The notes under the pieces were generated by a model. That model was not told where the DNA came from. It saw only the letters and a program-made list of their open reading frames with translations, and made no database searches. DNA of 64,000 bases from Fidelibacterota bacterium SCGC AAA298-D23 (GTDB lineage Bacteria; Fidelibacterota; Marinisomatia; Marinisomatales; Marinisomataceae). The stretch lies in contig AQSI01000001.1 of assembly GCA_000402655.1 (NCBI GenBank), positions 186,001 through 250,000 on the forward strand. The letters are read 5' to 3'. Below are positions 44,110 to 51,625 of this stretch, in pieces. The position numbers and the translations under genes are program-made. Numbering within the stretch: position 1 is the stretch's first letter; every line of letters starts with the position of its first letter.

Positions 44110-44678
44110 TGACAATTTTTGTTGGTCTTGGTAATCATGAAACTAAATACCATAATACCAAACATAATGTTGGGTATTGGGTGTTAGATAGTTTTGCAAA
44201 AAGGTACGGTTTAGAATTTAAGCCAGGAAAAGGAAATTATTTTGTTGCAAAAAAAGGATCCAGTTTCATGCTCATTAAACCAACAACTGGTATGAATAAT
44301 AGCGGAGCTATTATTAATGAAGTCTTAAATTTTTATAAGGCAAAAAAAGAAGATCTGGTAATTATTTTTGATGATGTAGATCTTCCCCTTGGAGAAATAA
44401 GATTACGAGCTGATGGTGGAGATGGATGCCACAATGGAATGAAATCTGTCTTACAATATTTATCAAGCGATAAGGTTACAAGATTAAAAGTTGGAATAGC
44501 AGCCTCTGACTACAAAAGACCTTCTGAAAAATACGTTTTAAAACCATTTAATAAGCGTTTTAATACATTAGTGGATGAGGTTTTAATTTTTGCTAATGAA
44601 GCAATGCAGTCACTTTTAGATAATGGTGAAGAATTCACAATGAATAATTATAATAATCAAACTATAGGAGTAGCATAG
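44109..44678 (+). CDS. pth: Peptidyl-tRNA hydrolase
   Basis: 189 residues. Pth releases tRNA from peptidyl-tRNA that drops off ribosomes. Motifs: IFVGLGNHETKYHNTKHNVGYW with the catalytic-region Asn and His, FMLIKPTTGMNNSG, LVIIFDDVDLPLGEIRLR (catalytic Asp), and GGDGCHNGMKSVLQYL. In the first motif GNPGxxYxxTRHNxG of typical Pth, the NPG is here NHE, a small deviation. It overlaps its neighbours by one base on each side. Confidence 0.94.
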   Translation: MTIFVGLGNHETKYHNTKHNVGYWVLDSFAKRYGLEFKPGKGNYFVAKKGSSFMLIKPTTGMNNSGAIINEVLNFYKAKKEDLVIIFDDVDLPLGEIRLRADGGDGCHNGMKSVLQYLSSDKVTRLKVGIAASDYKRPSEKYVLKPFNKRFNTLVDEVLIFANEAMQSLLDNGEEFTMNNYNNQTIGVA

Positions 44679-46717
44679 TGGAAAATCTATTCTATTTAAT
44701 ACCACTGTCAGGGTTATTGGCAGTTGTATTCGGGTTAATGAGAAGTAAATGGATATCTGATCAGAATCCAGGAAATGAAAAAATGCAAGAGATTGGCTTA
44801 GCAATTCGCGAAGGAGCCACCGCTTTTCTTGTAAGAGAGTATAAAGTTTTAACAATATTTGTTTTAACAGTTGCAGCACTTTTATACTGGGTAAACATAT
44901 CGTCTAATACGACAGAAGTAGCACTGTCTTTCATTGTTGGTGCAATTTGTAGCGGTTTAGCTGGTGCTCTAGGTATGAGAGTTGCAACATTAGCAAATCA
45001 CAGAACAACTGAAGCTGCAAGAAACAGCTTAAGTAAGGCACTTTCAGTTGCCTTTAGTGGCGGTGCTGTTATGGGTATGAATGTTGTAGGTCTAGGAATT
45101 TTAGGATTATCTCTACTCTTTTATTTATATGGAGGTTTAAACGGCACAGCAGACTTTTCATTAGTAATGACTAAAGTTTCTGGATTTGCAATGGGTGCTT
45201 CATCAATTGCTTTATTTGCCCGTGTAGGTGGTGGAATCTATACTAAAGCCGCTGATGTTGGTGCAGATTTAGTTGGAAAAGTAGAAGCAGGTATTCCGGA
45301 AGACGACCCAAGGAATCCGGCAACGATTGCTGATAATGTAGGTGATAATGTGGGAGATGTTGCAGGAATGGGTGCAGATCTTTTTGAATCTTATGTAGGT
45401 TCAATGATTGGAGCTATGGTTTTAGCAGCAACAGCTGGAGAAAAAAGCCTAGTGTTTCTACCATTATTTTTAGCAGCAGCTGGAATTATAGTTTCCATTT
45501 TGGGTACATTTTTTGTAAAAACAAAAGAGGGAGGAAATCCTCAAACAGCACTAAATATTGGAGTATTTGGCTCAGGTGCTGTAATGACAGTAGTTAGTTA
45601 CTTTTTGATTGATAGACTAATCGAAAATCCTGTGGCTTTAGCTGGTGGATACCAAAATGTACAAGCGCTTGATTTATTTCTTGCTACTGTTGTAGGTTTA
45701 GTTTCAGGAATTTTGATCGGAGTATTAACAGAATATTATACTTCTGATCATCAGAAACCGTCCCAAAATGTCGCAGCTTCAAGTGAAACCGGATCAGCAA
45801 CGAATATCATTTCTGGTTTGGCTAATGGAATGTTTTCAACTGCCTTGCCAGTACTAGTAATTGCTCTTTCTATCCTTGGAGCATACCACTTTGCTCATCT
45901 ATATGGTATTGCTTTAGCTGCACTTGGTATGCTGTCAACAATAGGAATTCAATTAGCAGTTGATGCTTATGGTCCAATCGCAGATAATGCTGGTGGTATT
46001 GCTGAAATGGCAGAACTTCCAAAAGAAGTACGCGAAAGAACTGATAAGCTTGATGCAGTGGGTAATACTACAGCAGCTATTGGTAAAGGTTTTGCGATTG
46101 GTTCTGCTGCTTTAACATCTTTAGCTCTATTTGCAGCATTTAGAGAAACAGTTGGTGGTTTAACCTTGGATATTAATAATCCTCAAGTTATGGCAGGTCT
46201 ATTAATAGGATCATCATTACCATTTGTATTTTCAGCTCTTGCAATGCAGGCGGTTGGAGATGCTGCTTTCGAAATGATTGAAGAGGTTAGAAGACAATTT
46301 AGAGAAATAAAAGGCTTACTTGATGGAAAAGCAAAAGCAGATTACGCTAAATGTGTTGATATTGCTACCACAGCTGCAATCAACAAAATGGTATTACCTG
46401 GAGCATTGGCAGTATTCACTCCAATTGTATTTGGCTTGGTATTAGGTCAAAAAGAAATGCTTGGTGGTATTTTAGCTGGAGTTACAGTAACTGGTGTTTT
46501 ACTAGCAATCTTTATGTCAAATGCTGGTGGTTCATGGGACAACGCAAAAAAATACATTGAATCTGGTAATCACGGTGGAAAAGGCAGTACAGCACATAAA
46601 GCTGCAGTGGTTGGTGACACAGTTGGGGATCCTTTTAAGGATACTGCAGGACCATCACTTAATATTTTAATCAAATTGATATCAGTGGTATCGCTCGTAA
46701 TCGCACCACTTATTTAA
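44678..46717 (+). CDS. hppA: Membrane-bound ion-pumping pyrophosphatase
   Basis: 679 residues with about 16 membrane helices, starting at GTG that overlaps the pth stop. It hydrolyses PPi to pump ions. The catalytic loop GGGIYTKAADVGADLVGKVEAGIPEDDPRNPATIADNVGDNVGD is shown here only by position (about residues 185-229), and a second conserved loop is near residues 625-650 (VVGDTVGDPFKDTAGPS). GNTTAAIGKG at 462-471 has Ala466, the mark of the K+-dependent class. The gate glutamate is Glu237 in DLFESYVGS, the position seen in Na+-pumping members, not in plant-type H+ pumps. Ion choice is inferred. Confidence 0.95.
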   Translation: MENLFYLIPLSGLLAVVFGLMRSKWISDQNPGNEKMQEIGLAIREGATAFLVREYKVLTIFVLTVAALLYWVNISSNTTEVALSFIVGAICSGLAGALGMRVATLANHRTTEAARNSLSKALSVAFSGGAVMGMNVVGLGILGLSLLFYLYGGLNGTADFSLVMTKVSGFAMGASSIALFARVGGGIYTKAADVGADLVGKVEAGIPEDDPRNPATIADNVGDNVGDVAGMGADLFESYVGSMIGAMVLAATAGEKSLVFLPLFLAAAGIIVSILGTFFVKTKEGGNPQTALNIGVFGSGAVMTVVSYFLIDRLIENPVALAGGYQNVQALDLFLATVVGLVSGILIGVLTEYYTSDHQKPSQNVAASSETGSATNIISGLANGMFSTALPVLVIALSILGAYHFAHLYGIALAALGMLSTIGIQLAVDAYGPIADNAGGIAEMAELPKEVRERTDKLDAVGNTTAAIGKGFAIGSAALTSLALFAAFRETVGGLTLDINNPQVMAGLLIGSSLPFVFSALAMQAVGDAAFEMIEEVRRQFREIKGLLDGKAKADYAKCVDIATTAAINKMVLPGALAVFTPIVFGLVLGQKEMLGGILAGVTVTGVLLAIFMSNAGGSWDNAKKYIESGNHGGKGSTAHKAAVVGDTVGDPFKDTAGPSLNILIKLISVVSLVIAPLI

Positions 46718-46728
46718 TGGAGAAAATA

Positions 46729-47085
46729 ATGAATTATTATGAAGTATTATATATTTTGAACCCAAACTTTAGCAAAGAACAAATTGCTGGAGTAATGAGT
46801 GAGGTTTCTGACTTTGTTAAAAAAAAGAAGCATGGAATTGTTAATCACGATTTTTGGGGCAAAAAACAATTAGCATATAACGTTAAAAAACATAAATATG
46901 GAAATTTTATATTGCTAAATACGGAATTTAAAGATGCAAACTTTGTAAACGAGTTTAAAGTGTTTTTAAATCTAAATAAAGAGGTTATGAAATACATGAT
47001 CATCAAATTAGACGAAAAGCCTTCTAAAGAACCACAACAAGAGGTAAGTGCTGAAGAAGAAGGCAACGTACAGGAGGAGAATTAA
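46729..47085 (+). CDS. rpsF: 30S ribosomal protein S6
   Basis: 118 residues from the ATG at 46729 (MNYYEVLYILNPNFS), with GGAGAAAA before it; the in-frame ATG at 46717 would place four extra residues in front and overlap the pyrophosphatase stop. S6 binds the 16S rRNA platform with S18. The FWGKKQLAYNVKKHKYGNFILL segment is the family core. The tail is acidic (EVSAEEEGNVQEEN). It is followed directly by rpsR and rplI, with no ssb between. Confidence 0.93.
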   Translation: MNYYEVLYILNPNFSKEQIAGVMSEVSDFVKKKKHGIVNHDFWGKKQLAYNVKKHKYGNFILLNTEFKDANFVNEFKVFLNLNKEVMKYMIIKLDEKPSKEPQQEVSAEEEGNVQEEN

Positions 47086-47309
47086 TGTTATCTAGTAGAA
47101 AAAAATCCTGTTATTTTAAAAGGAATAACATTCAAGAAATCGATTATAAAGATGTTAAGCTCTTAACAAAATTTATAAACGATCAAGGCAAAATAACTCC
47201 ACGAAGAGTTACCGGTACAAGCAGTAAAATGCATAGAAAGCTTGTATTAGCAATTAAAAGAGCAAGGAATATTGCATTACTTCCATTTGCTGCAGTAGAT
47301 AGGGATTAA
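47085..47309 (+). CDS. rpsR: 30S ribosomal protein S18
   Basis: 74 residues. It starts with CYFKRNNIQEIDYKDVKLLTKFI and has the conserved core GKITPRRVTGTSSKMHRKLVLAIKRARNIALLPF, diagnostic of S18. The TAATG junction with rpsF overlaps by one base and a strong AGGAGGAG lies upstream. The N-terminal cysteine could take part in zinc binding but only one is present. Complete. Confidence 0.95.
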   Translation: MLSSRKKSCYFKRNNIQEIDYKDVKLLTKFINDQGKITPRRVTGTSSKMHRKLVLAIKRARNIALLPFAAVDRD

Positions 47310-47310
47310 A

Positions 47311-47757
47311 ATGAAAGTTATTTTAAAAGAAGATGTACAAAATTTAGGACAACAAGGTGATGTTGTGGAAGTAAAACCTGGTTATGCGAGAAATTACCTT
47401 ATGCCACAGAAACTTGCTACTCTCTTTACTAAGCAACAAAAAAAGAGTATTGAAGAGGCCCAAATAGTTGAACAAAGAAAGCTAGAAAGAGAAAAGGATC
47501 AGCTTGAATCAGTACTTAAACAGGTTGAAGACTTAAACTTATCTCTTAAAATGCAGTCGGAAGAAGATGATAAACTTTTCGGTTCCGTAACTAAGCTTGA
47601 TATTGTAAAGCTTTTAGAAGAAAACGGCATTACTATAGATAAAAAATATATTGATTTATCATCCCCAATTAAAACTTTAGGGGAACATAAAGTTAGTATT
47701 GTGTTTACAAAAGAAATGTCTGCAAGTTTTACTCTTGTGGTTGCAAAAGAGGACTAA
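47311..47757 (+). CDS. rplI: 50S ribosomal protein L9
   Basis: 148 residues. The N-terminal rRNA-binding domain reads MKVILKEDVQNLGQQGDVVEVKPGYARNYLMPQ, the L9 signature. A long helix (residues about 45-75) joins it to the C-terminal domain, which has DDKLFGSVTKLDIVKLLEENG. It closes the rpsF-rpsR-rplI operon. Its stop overlaps the stop of the convergent hypothetical gene (CTAA). Confidence 0.96.
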   Translation: MKVILKEDVQNLGQQGDVVEVKPGYARNYLMPQKLATLFTKQQKKSIEEAQIVEQRKLEREKDQLESVLKQVEDLNLSLKMQSEEDDKLFGSVTKLDIVKLLEENGITIDKKYIDLSSPIKTLGEHKVSIVFTKEMSASFTLVVAKED

Positions 47758-48185
47758 GCTCGTACAGATTTAATAATCTTTTTTTGTGAATTGCACTTAT
47801 TACAGAAGATAACCATATCCTTGTATTCAGATTCTTGATGCTTACAGTTTTTTTCGTTTTCACACCCATAAATATAACGATACACATCTTGTACTTCTTT
47901 TTCGATAGAGTTAGAAGCTTTTCGTAGCCAGTTTCTAAAAAAAGCTTTATAGTCTTTTTTGCGCTTTTGATTAGCCTGAAGCCAGTCAAGCATTTTTAAC
48001 AATTCAAATTCAATATCGACTGATGGAAACTTTTGAGCCCACTCATCGAGGTTATTTTTAATATCACTAATTTGATCTTTTTTGTTAGGAAGTTTTCTTT
48101 TACTAATAGGATCTAGCTTATCTAGTCTGGTTTCTAATGCCTCAATTCTTTTTAACAAGATGTCTATATTAATTTTTTTTGCCAT
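47754..48185 (-). CDS. Hypothetical protein with phage-replication-like WL-x-N-W-L motif and C-terminal Cys cluster
   Basis: 143 residues, family not recognised. An N-terminal coiled-coil-like stretch (INIDILLKRIEALETRLDKLD) is followed by ELLKMLDWLQANQKRKKDYK and AFFRNWLRKA (about residues 63-92). This resembles the small helical W-x-x-x-x-N-W-L module of phage replication-organiser proteins. The C-terminus has CENEKNC and CNKC pairs (about residues 108-133), a possible zinc site. Divergent from an Lrp-type regulator with two palindromes between. No phage genes are nearby. A nucleic-acid-binding role is a guess. Confidence 0.6.
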   Translation of the reverse strand: MAKKINIDILLKRIEALETRLDKLDPISKRKLPNKKDQISDIKNNLDEWAQKFPSVDIEFELLKMLDWLQANQKRKKDYKAFFRNWLRKASNSIEKEVQDVYRYIYGCENEKNCKHQESEYKDMVIFCNKCNSQKKIIKSVRA

Positions 48186-48206
48186 AATTAGTTTTTTTGT
48201 AAAACA

Positions 48207-48218
48207 TTAATTCATTAA
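48207..48218. promoter_or_regulatory. Candidate operator, left palindrome
   Basis: TTAATTCATTAA is a palindrome with one mismatched pair. It is 18 bases from a perfect copy (48225-48236) in the gap between a hypothetical gene and an Lrp-family gene, and both are followed by C. Spacing of just under two helical turns would suit a multimeric regulator such as Lrp. Inference. Confidence 0.4.
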
Positions 48219-48224
48219 CTATAT

Positions 48225-48236
48225 TTAATGCATTAA
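48225..48236. promoter_or_regulatory. Candidate operator, right palindrome
   Basis: TTAATGCATTAA is a perfect 12-base palindrome in the same divergent gap, 47 bases before the Lrp-family start. With the near copy to its left it forms a plausible autoregulatory site for the regulator next to it. In AT-rich DNA such palindromes also arise by chance, so support is moderate. Confidence 0.42.
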
Positions 48237-48282
48237 CAATAATTTATAAATTAATTTGTAATTTGAGTTAAAAATTTTAATT

Positions 48283-48747
48283 ATGATAGATAAAATTGAT
48301 ATATCAATACTTGAGATTATGCAGAAAGATGGAAGAGCTTCGGTTAGTGATATAGCAAAAAAGGTTAAACTTTCTATTCCTGCTGCAGGTGAACGAATTA
48401 AAAAACTTTCAGAAAAAGGTTTTTTACAAAAAATAGTTGCCATTTTGAACCATAAGAAAGCAGGATTAGATTTAACAGCATATGTTTTCATTGTAAGCGA
48501 GCATTCTGATCACTACTCTAAATTTGTAGAAGAAGCAAATAATTGCAAATCTGTTTTAGAATGCCACTCAATTACTGGTGGCGGTTCACATATTTTAAAA
48601 GTCAGAGTCGAAAACTCACAGGCGCTTGAAGATTTATTATATGAAATACAAAATTGGCCAGGAGTATCCAGAACTCAATCAAACTTAGTTCTTTCAACTT
48701 ATAAAGAAGAAACTCAAATTGACCTTAATATATTAAGCAAAGAATAG
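48283..48747 (+). CDS. Lrp/AsnC-family transcriptional regulator
   Basis: 154 residues. The N-terminal winged helix (IDKIDISILEIMQKDGRASVSDIAKKVKLSIPAAGERIKKL) is the standard Lrp/AsnC DNA-binding domain. The C-terminal RAM/AsnC effector domain has AYVFIVSEH, VLECHSITGGGSHILKVRVEN and WPGVSRTQSNLVLSTYKEE. Such regulators sense amino acids and form octamers. It sits just before the glutamine synthetase gene on the same strand, so control of glutamine synthesis is likely. Two palindromes lie upstream. Confidence 0.92.
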   Translation: MIDKIDISILEIMQKDGRASVSDIAKKVKLSIPAAGERIKKLSEKGFLQKIVAILNHKKAGLDLTAYVFIVSEHSDHYSKFVEEANNCKSVLECHSITGGGSHILKVRVENSQALEDLLYEIQNWPGVSRTQSNLVLSTYKEETQIDLNILSKE

Positions 48748-48837
48748 TTTTTAAATAAATAAATAATTCTTTTTAACTATTTTATAGATATATTTTATGG
48801 TTATCATACATTCTAATTTTCAAAAAAAGGGGTAAAA

Positions 48838-49848
48838 ATGAAAATAAAAGCAGAATATATTTGGATTGATGGATATGAACCCACTGCTGGTTTAAGGTCA
48901 AAAACAAAAGTTCTGGATGGAGCAGTTTCATCTGTTTCTGAACTTCCAACATGGGGCTTTGATGGATCAAGTACATTGCAGGCAGATGGAGGAGACAGCG
49001 ACTGTTTATTGAAACCAGTATGGATGTGTCCTGACCCAATTCGTGGTGGTGAAAATATTTTAGTAATGAATGAGGTTTGTAATCCTGATGGAACACCTCA
49101 TAAATCTAATTCTAGAGCAGCTCTTGTCGATATTGCTGAAAAATTTAAAGAACACAAACCTTGGTTTGGAATTGAACAAGAGTATACATTAATGGACGGA
49201 AAGCAACCAGCTGGATGGCCACAAGAAGGTTTTCCTGAACGACCTCAAGGACCATATTATTGTAGTGTTGGTGCTGAAGATGTTGCTGCTAGAACAATGG
49301 TCGAAGATCATCTAGATTTATGTTTGGAAGCAGGTTTAGAAGTATCCGGAATAAATGCAGAAGTAATGTTAGGACAGTGGGAATATCAAGTAGGACCATT
49401 ACCCGCTTTAGAAGTTGGCGATCAATTGTGGGTAGCAAGATGGTTGCTTGAAAGAGTTGGTGAAGAATATGGCTTAAGAGTAGAACTGCATCCTAAACCT
49501 ATAAAAGGTGATTGGAATGGCTCTGGAGCGCATATTAACTATAGCACAGAGTCAATGCGTGCCGATGGTGGATTGAAAGTAATCGAGCAAGCATGTGAAA
49601 AACTTGGACAAAACATTGACAAACATATTGCTGTTTATGGAGATGCTAATGAAGAGCGTTTAACTGGTGATCATGAAACCTGTAGCATCAAAGAGTTCAA
49701 GTATGGTGTTAGTGATAGAGGGGCATCAATAAGAATCCCCATGGGAGTAGCAAATGATGGGAAGGGATATTTAGAGGATAGAAGACCTGCATCAAATGTT
49801 GACCCGTACAAAGCATGTGCAGCTTTAATAGAAACAACTTGTAGTTAA
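48838..49848 (+). CDS. Glutamine synthetase, type II (eukaryote-like)
   Basis: 336 residues, much shorter than the bacterial GSI of about 470. It makes glutamine from glutamate, ammonia and ATP. The GSII pattern is clear: AEYIWIDGYEPTAGLRSKTKV, LPTWGFDGSSTLQADGGDSDC, KPWFGIEQEYTLMD, YYCSVGAEDVAARTMVEDH, GINAEVMLGQWEYQVGP, GDWNGSGAHINYSTESMR and GVSDRGASIRIP. GSII is not subject to the adenylylation of GSI, so transcriptional control by the adjacent Lrp-type regulator would make sense. A AAAAGGGG purine run serves as ribosome binding site. Confidence 0.94.
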   Translation: MKIKAEYIWIDGYEPTAGLRSKTKVLDGAVSSVSELPTWGFDGSSTLQADGGDSDCLLKPVWMCPDPIRGGENILVMNEVCNPDGTPHKSNSRAALVDIAEKFKEHKPWFGIEQEYTLMDGKQPAGWPQEGFPERPQGPYYCSVGAEDVAARTMVEDHLDLCLEAGLEVSGINAEVMLGQWEYQVGPLPALEVGDQLWVARWLLERVGEEYGLRVELHPKPIKGDWNGSGAHINYSTESMRADGGLKVIEQACEKLGQNIDKHIAVYGDANEERLTGDHETCSIKEFKYGVSDRGASIRIPMGVANDGKGYLEDRRPASNVDPYKACAALIETTCS

Positions 49849-49868
49849 ATTATTAAATTGTAGCTTTA

Positions 49869-50900
49869 ATGCACAGCGAGCTACTAAATTGGTTTTATCA
49901 AAATAAAAGGAATCTCCCATGGAGACGTGGGAGAACTCCTTACCGCGTCTGGGTTTCAGAAATAATGTTACAACAAACCCAAGTCAATACAGTAATACCA
50001 TATTATAAAAAGTGGATAAAGAAATATCCTACATTAAAATCGTTTAAAGAATCAAACTTTGATGATGTAATTAAAATATGGGAAGGGTTGGGATATTATT
50101 CAAGATGTCACAATATGTTCAATGCTGCAAAATTAATTAACTCAACTTTTCCAAATAACTATGACGACTTAATTAATCTACCAGGTATTGGTGACTATAC
50201 AGCAAAGACAATTCTAGCAATTGCATTTAAAAAAAATTTTGTTGGCATTGATACAAATCTTGAGCGAATTGGCTATAGAATTTTAGGTTTGAAGACAAAA
50301 ACAAAAAGAAATAAAAAAAGAGTTGTTGAATATCTTGAAAAAAATCAATGTGCTAATAATCCTGGTGATTATAATGAAGCATTAATGGATTTGGGTAGCT
50401 CTTTGTGTAAAGCCAGTATCACATATTGTAATCAATGTCCTTTAAAAAAAATATGTAAAGCATATACATCTTCTTCGCCAATATTATATCCAACACCAAA
50501 AGTGCCAAAAAAGATACCTATTTATGATATTGCAGTATCAGTGGTCGAATACCAAAACAAAATTTTAATTACAAGAAGGCAGAATAAAAATTTTTTGCCT
50601 GGCTTATGGGAATTCCCTGGAGGAAAAATTGAAAAAAATGAAACAGCTACCCAAGCAATCATTCGTGAAGTTAAAGAAGAGACAAATCTAACCGTGTCTA
50701 ATCCAATATTTTTAGGAAACATAACACATAAATACTCACATTTTGGAGTTAATATTTCTTTCTTCATATCATTCCCTAAATCGATAAAATCATTCAATTC
50801 GTCACAGGAATATCGATGGATTAGAATTAAAAATATATTGAATTACCCGCTTCCAAAAGCTAATCATAAAATGTTAGATATTCTTAAAAAGTTAGATTAA
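49869..50900 (+). CDS. mutY: A/G-specific adenine glycosylase with Nudix domain
   Basis: 343 residues. It removes adenine opposite 8-oxoguanine. The HhH-GPD domain has NLPWRRGRTPYRVWVSEIMLQQTQV, WEGLGYYSRCHNM, LPGIGDYTAKTILA and the catalytic Asp in VGIDTNLERI. The [4Fe-4S] cluster loop is C-x6-C-x2-C-x5-C near residues 179-195. The C-terminal domain has an almost complete Nudix box, GGKIEKNETATQAIIREVKE with ETNL after it, in contrast to the degenerate box of E. coli MutY. The start lies 20 bases after the glutamine synthetase stop with only a weak ribosome binding site. Confidence 0.92.
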   Translation: MHSELLNWFYQNKRNLPWRRGRTPYRVWVSEIMLQQTQVNTVIPYYKKWIKKYPTLKSFKESNFDDVIKIWEGLGYYSRCHNMFNAAKLINSTFPNNYDDLINLPGIGDYTAKTILAIAFKKNFVGIDTNLERIGYRILGLKTKTKRNKKRVVEYLEKNQCANNPGDYNEALMDLGSSLCKASITYCNQCPLKKICKAYTSSSPILYPTPKVPKKIPIYDIAVSVVEYQNKILITRRQNKNFLPGLWEFPGGKIEKNETATQAIIREVKEETNLTVSNPIFLGNITHKYSHFGVNISFFISFPKSIKSFNSSQEYRWIRIKNILNYPLPKANHKMLDILKKLD

Positions 50901-50911
50901 AATAGCTCGAA

Positions 50912-51625
50912 ATGATAAAAGCATTAATATCTGCAATTGTATTTATTTTATTTTTACCATTATTTATTTTGTTTTTAATAATAGGTATTGTTTGCTCATA
51001 CTTTACACATATGAGAAATATATATTATTTTTTGATCCCTCTATCCAGCAGATTGTTAATGTTAGTCTCTTTTCAGCGCTTTAGTATAAAAGGTCCAGTA
51101 CCCAAAAAAGAAAACGGTCCATATATTTTTATGTTTAATCATGAATCTATGTTTGATGTTTTTATGTTAGGAGGAGCTATCCCATATTATGTTAATGCAA
51201 TTGGTTGGGAAGGAGTTTTCAAGTGGCCTTTGTTTGGGTATTTTGCTAAAAGATACGGAGCTTATGCTGTAACACATGATAATACAGATAAAGCTATTAA
51301 AACATTAAAAGCAGCAGAAAAAATTCTAGTTACAGATGGTGATTCTATGATATTATCTCCGGAAGGACAAAGAACACTTACTGGAGAATTGGGAGAATTC
51401 AAAAAAGGTGTCTTCCATTTTGCAAAAAGTACAAATGTCGCATCCATTGTTCCCGTTGGATTAATTGGAGCTTTTAGAGCAAACGTTAGAAATAGCTGGA
51501 TAGTTAATCCTGGTAGGTTAACTACTTCATTTGGAGAACCAATTACTCCAGAAGTTTATAAAGATCTTACAGTTGAGGAATTAAGAGATTTAACCAAACA
51601 ACGAATATCAGAGCTTTTAGTTTAA
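50912..51625 (+). CDS. plsC: 1-acyl-sn-glycerol-3-phosphate acyltransferase
   Basis: 237 residues. It acylates lysophosphatidic acid to phosphatidic acid at the inner membrane. The N-terminal hydrophobic segment (FILFLPLFILFLIIGIVCSYF) is followed by the HxxxxD box in FMFNHESMFDVFML, and by LSPEGQRTLTGELGEFKKGVFHFA and VPVGLIGAF, which correspond to acyltransferase blocks III and IV. It ends nine bases into the convergent MFS gene. Confidence 0.92.
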   Translation: MIKALISAIVFILFLPLFILFLIIGIVCSYFTHMRNIYYFLIPLSSRLLMLVSFQRFSIKGPVPKKENGPYIFMFNHESMFDVFMLGGAIPYYVNAIGWEGVFKWPLFGYFAKRYGAYAVTHDNTDKAIKTLKAAEKILVTDGDSMILSPEGQRTLTGELGEFKKGVFHFAKSTNVASIVPVGLIGAFRANVRNSWIVNPGRLTTSFGEPITPEVYKDLTVEELRDLTKQRISELLV

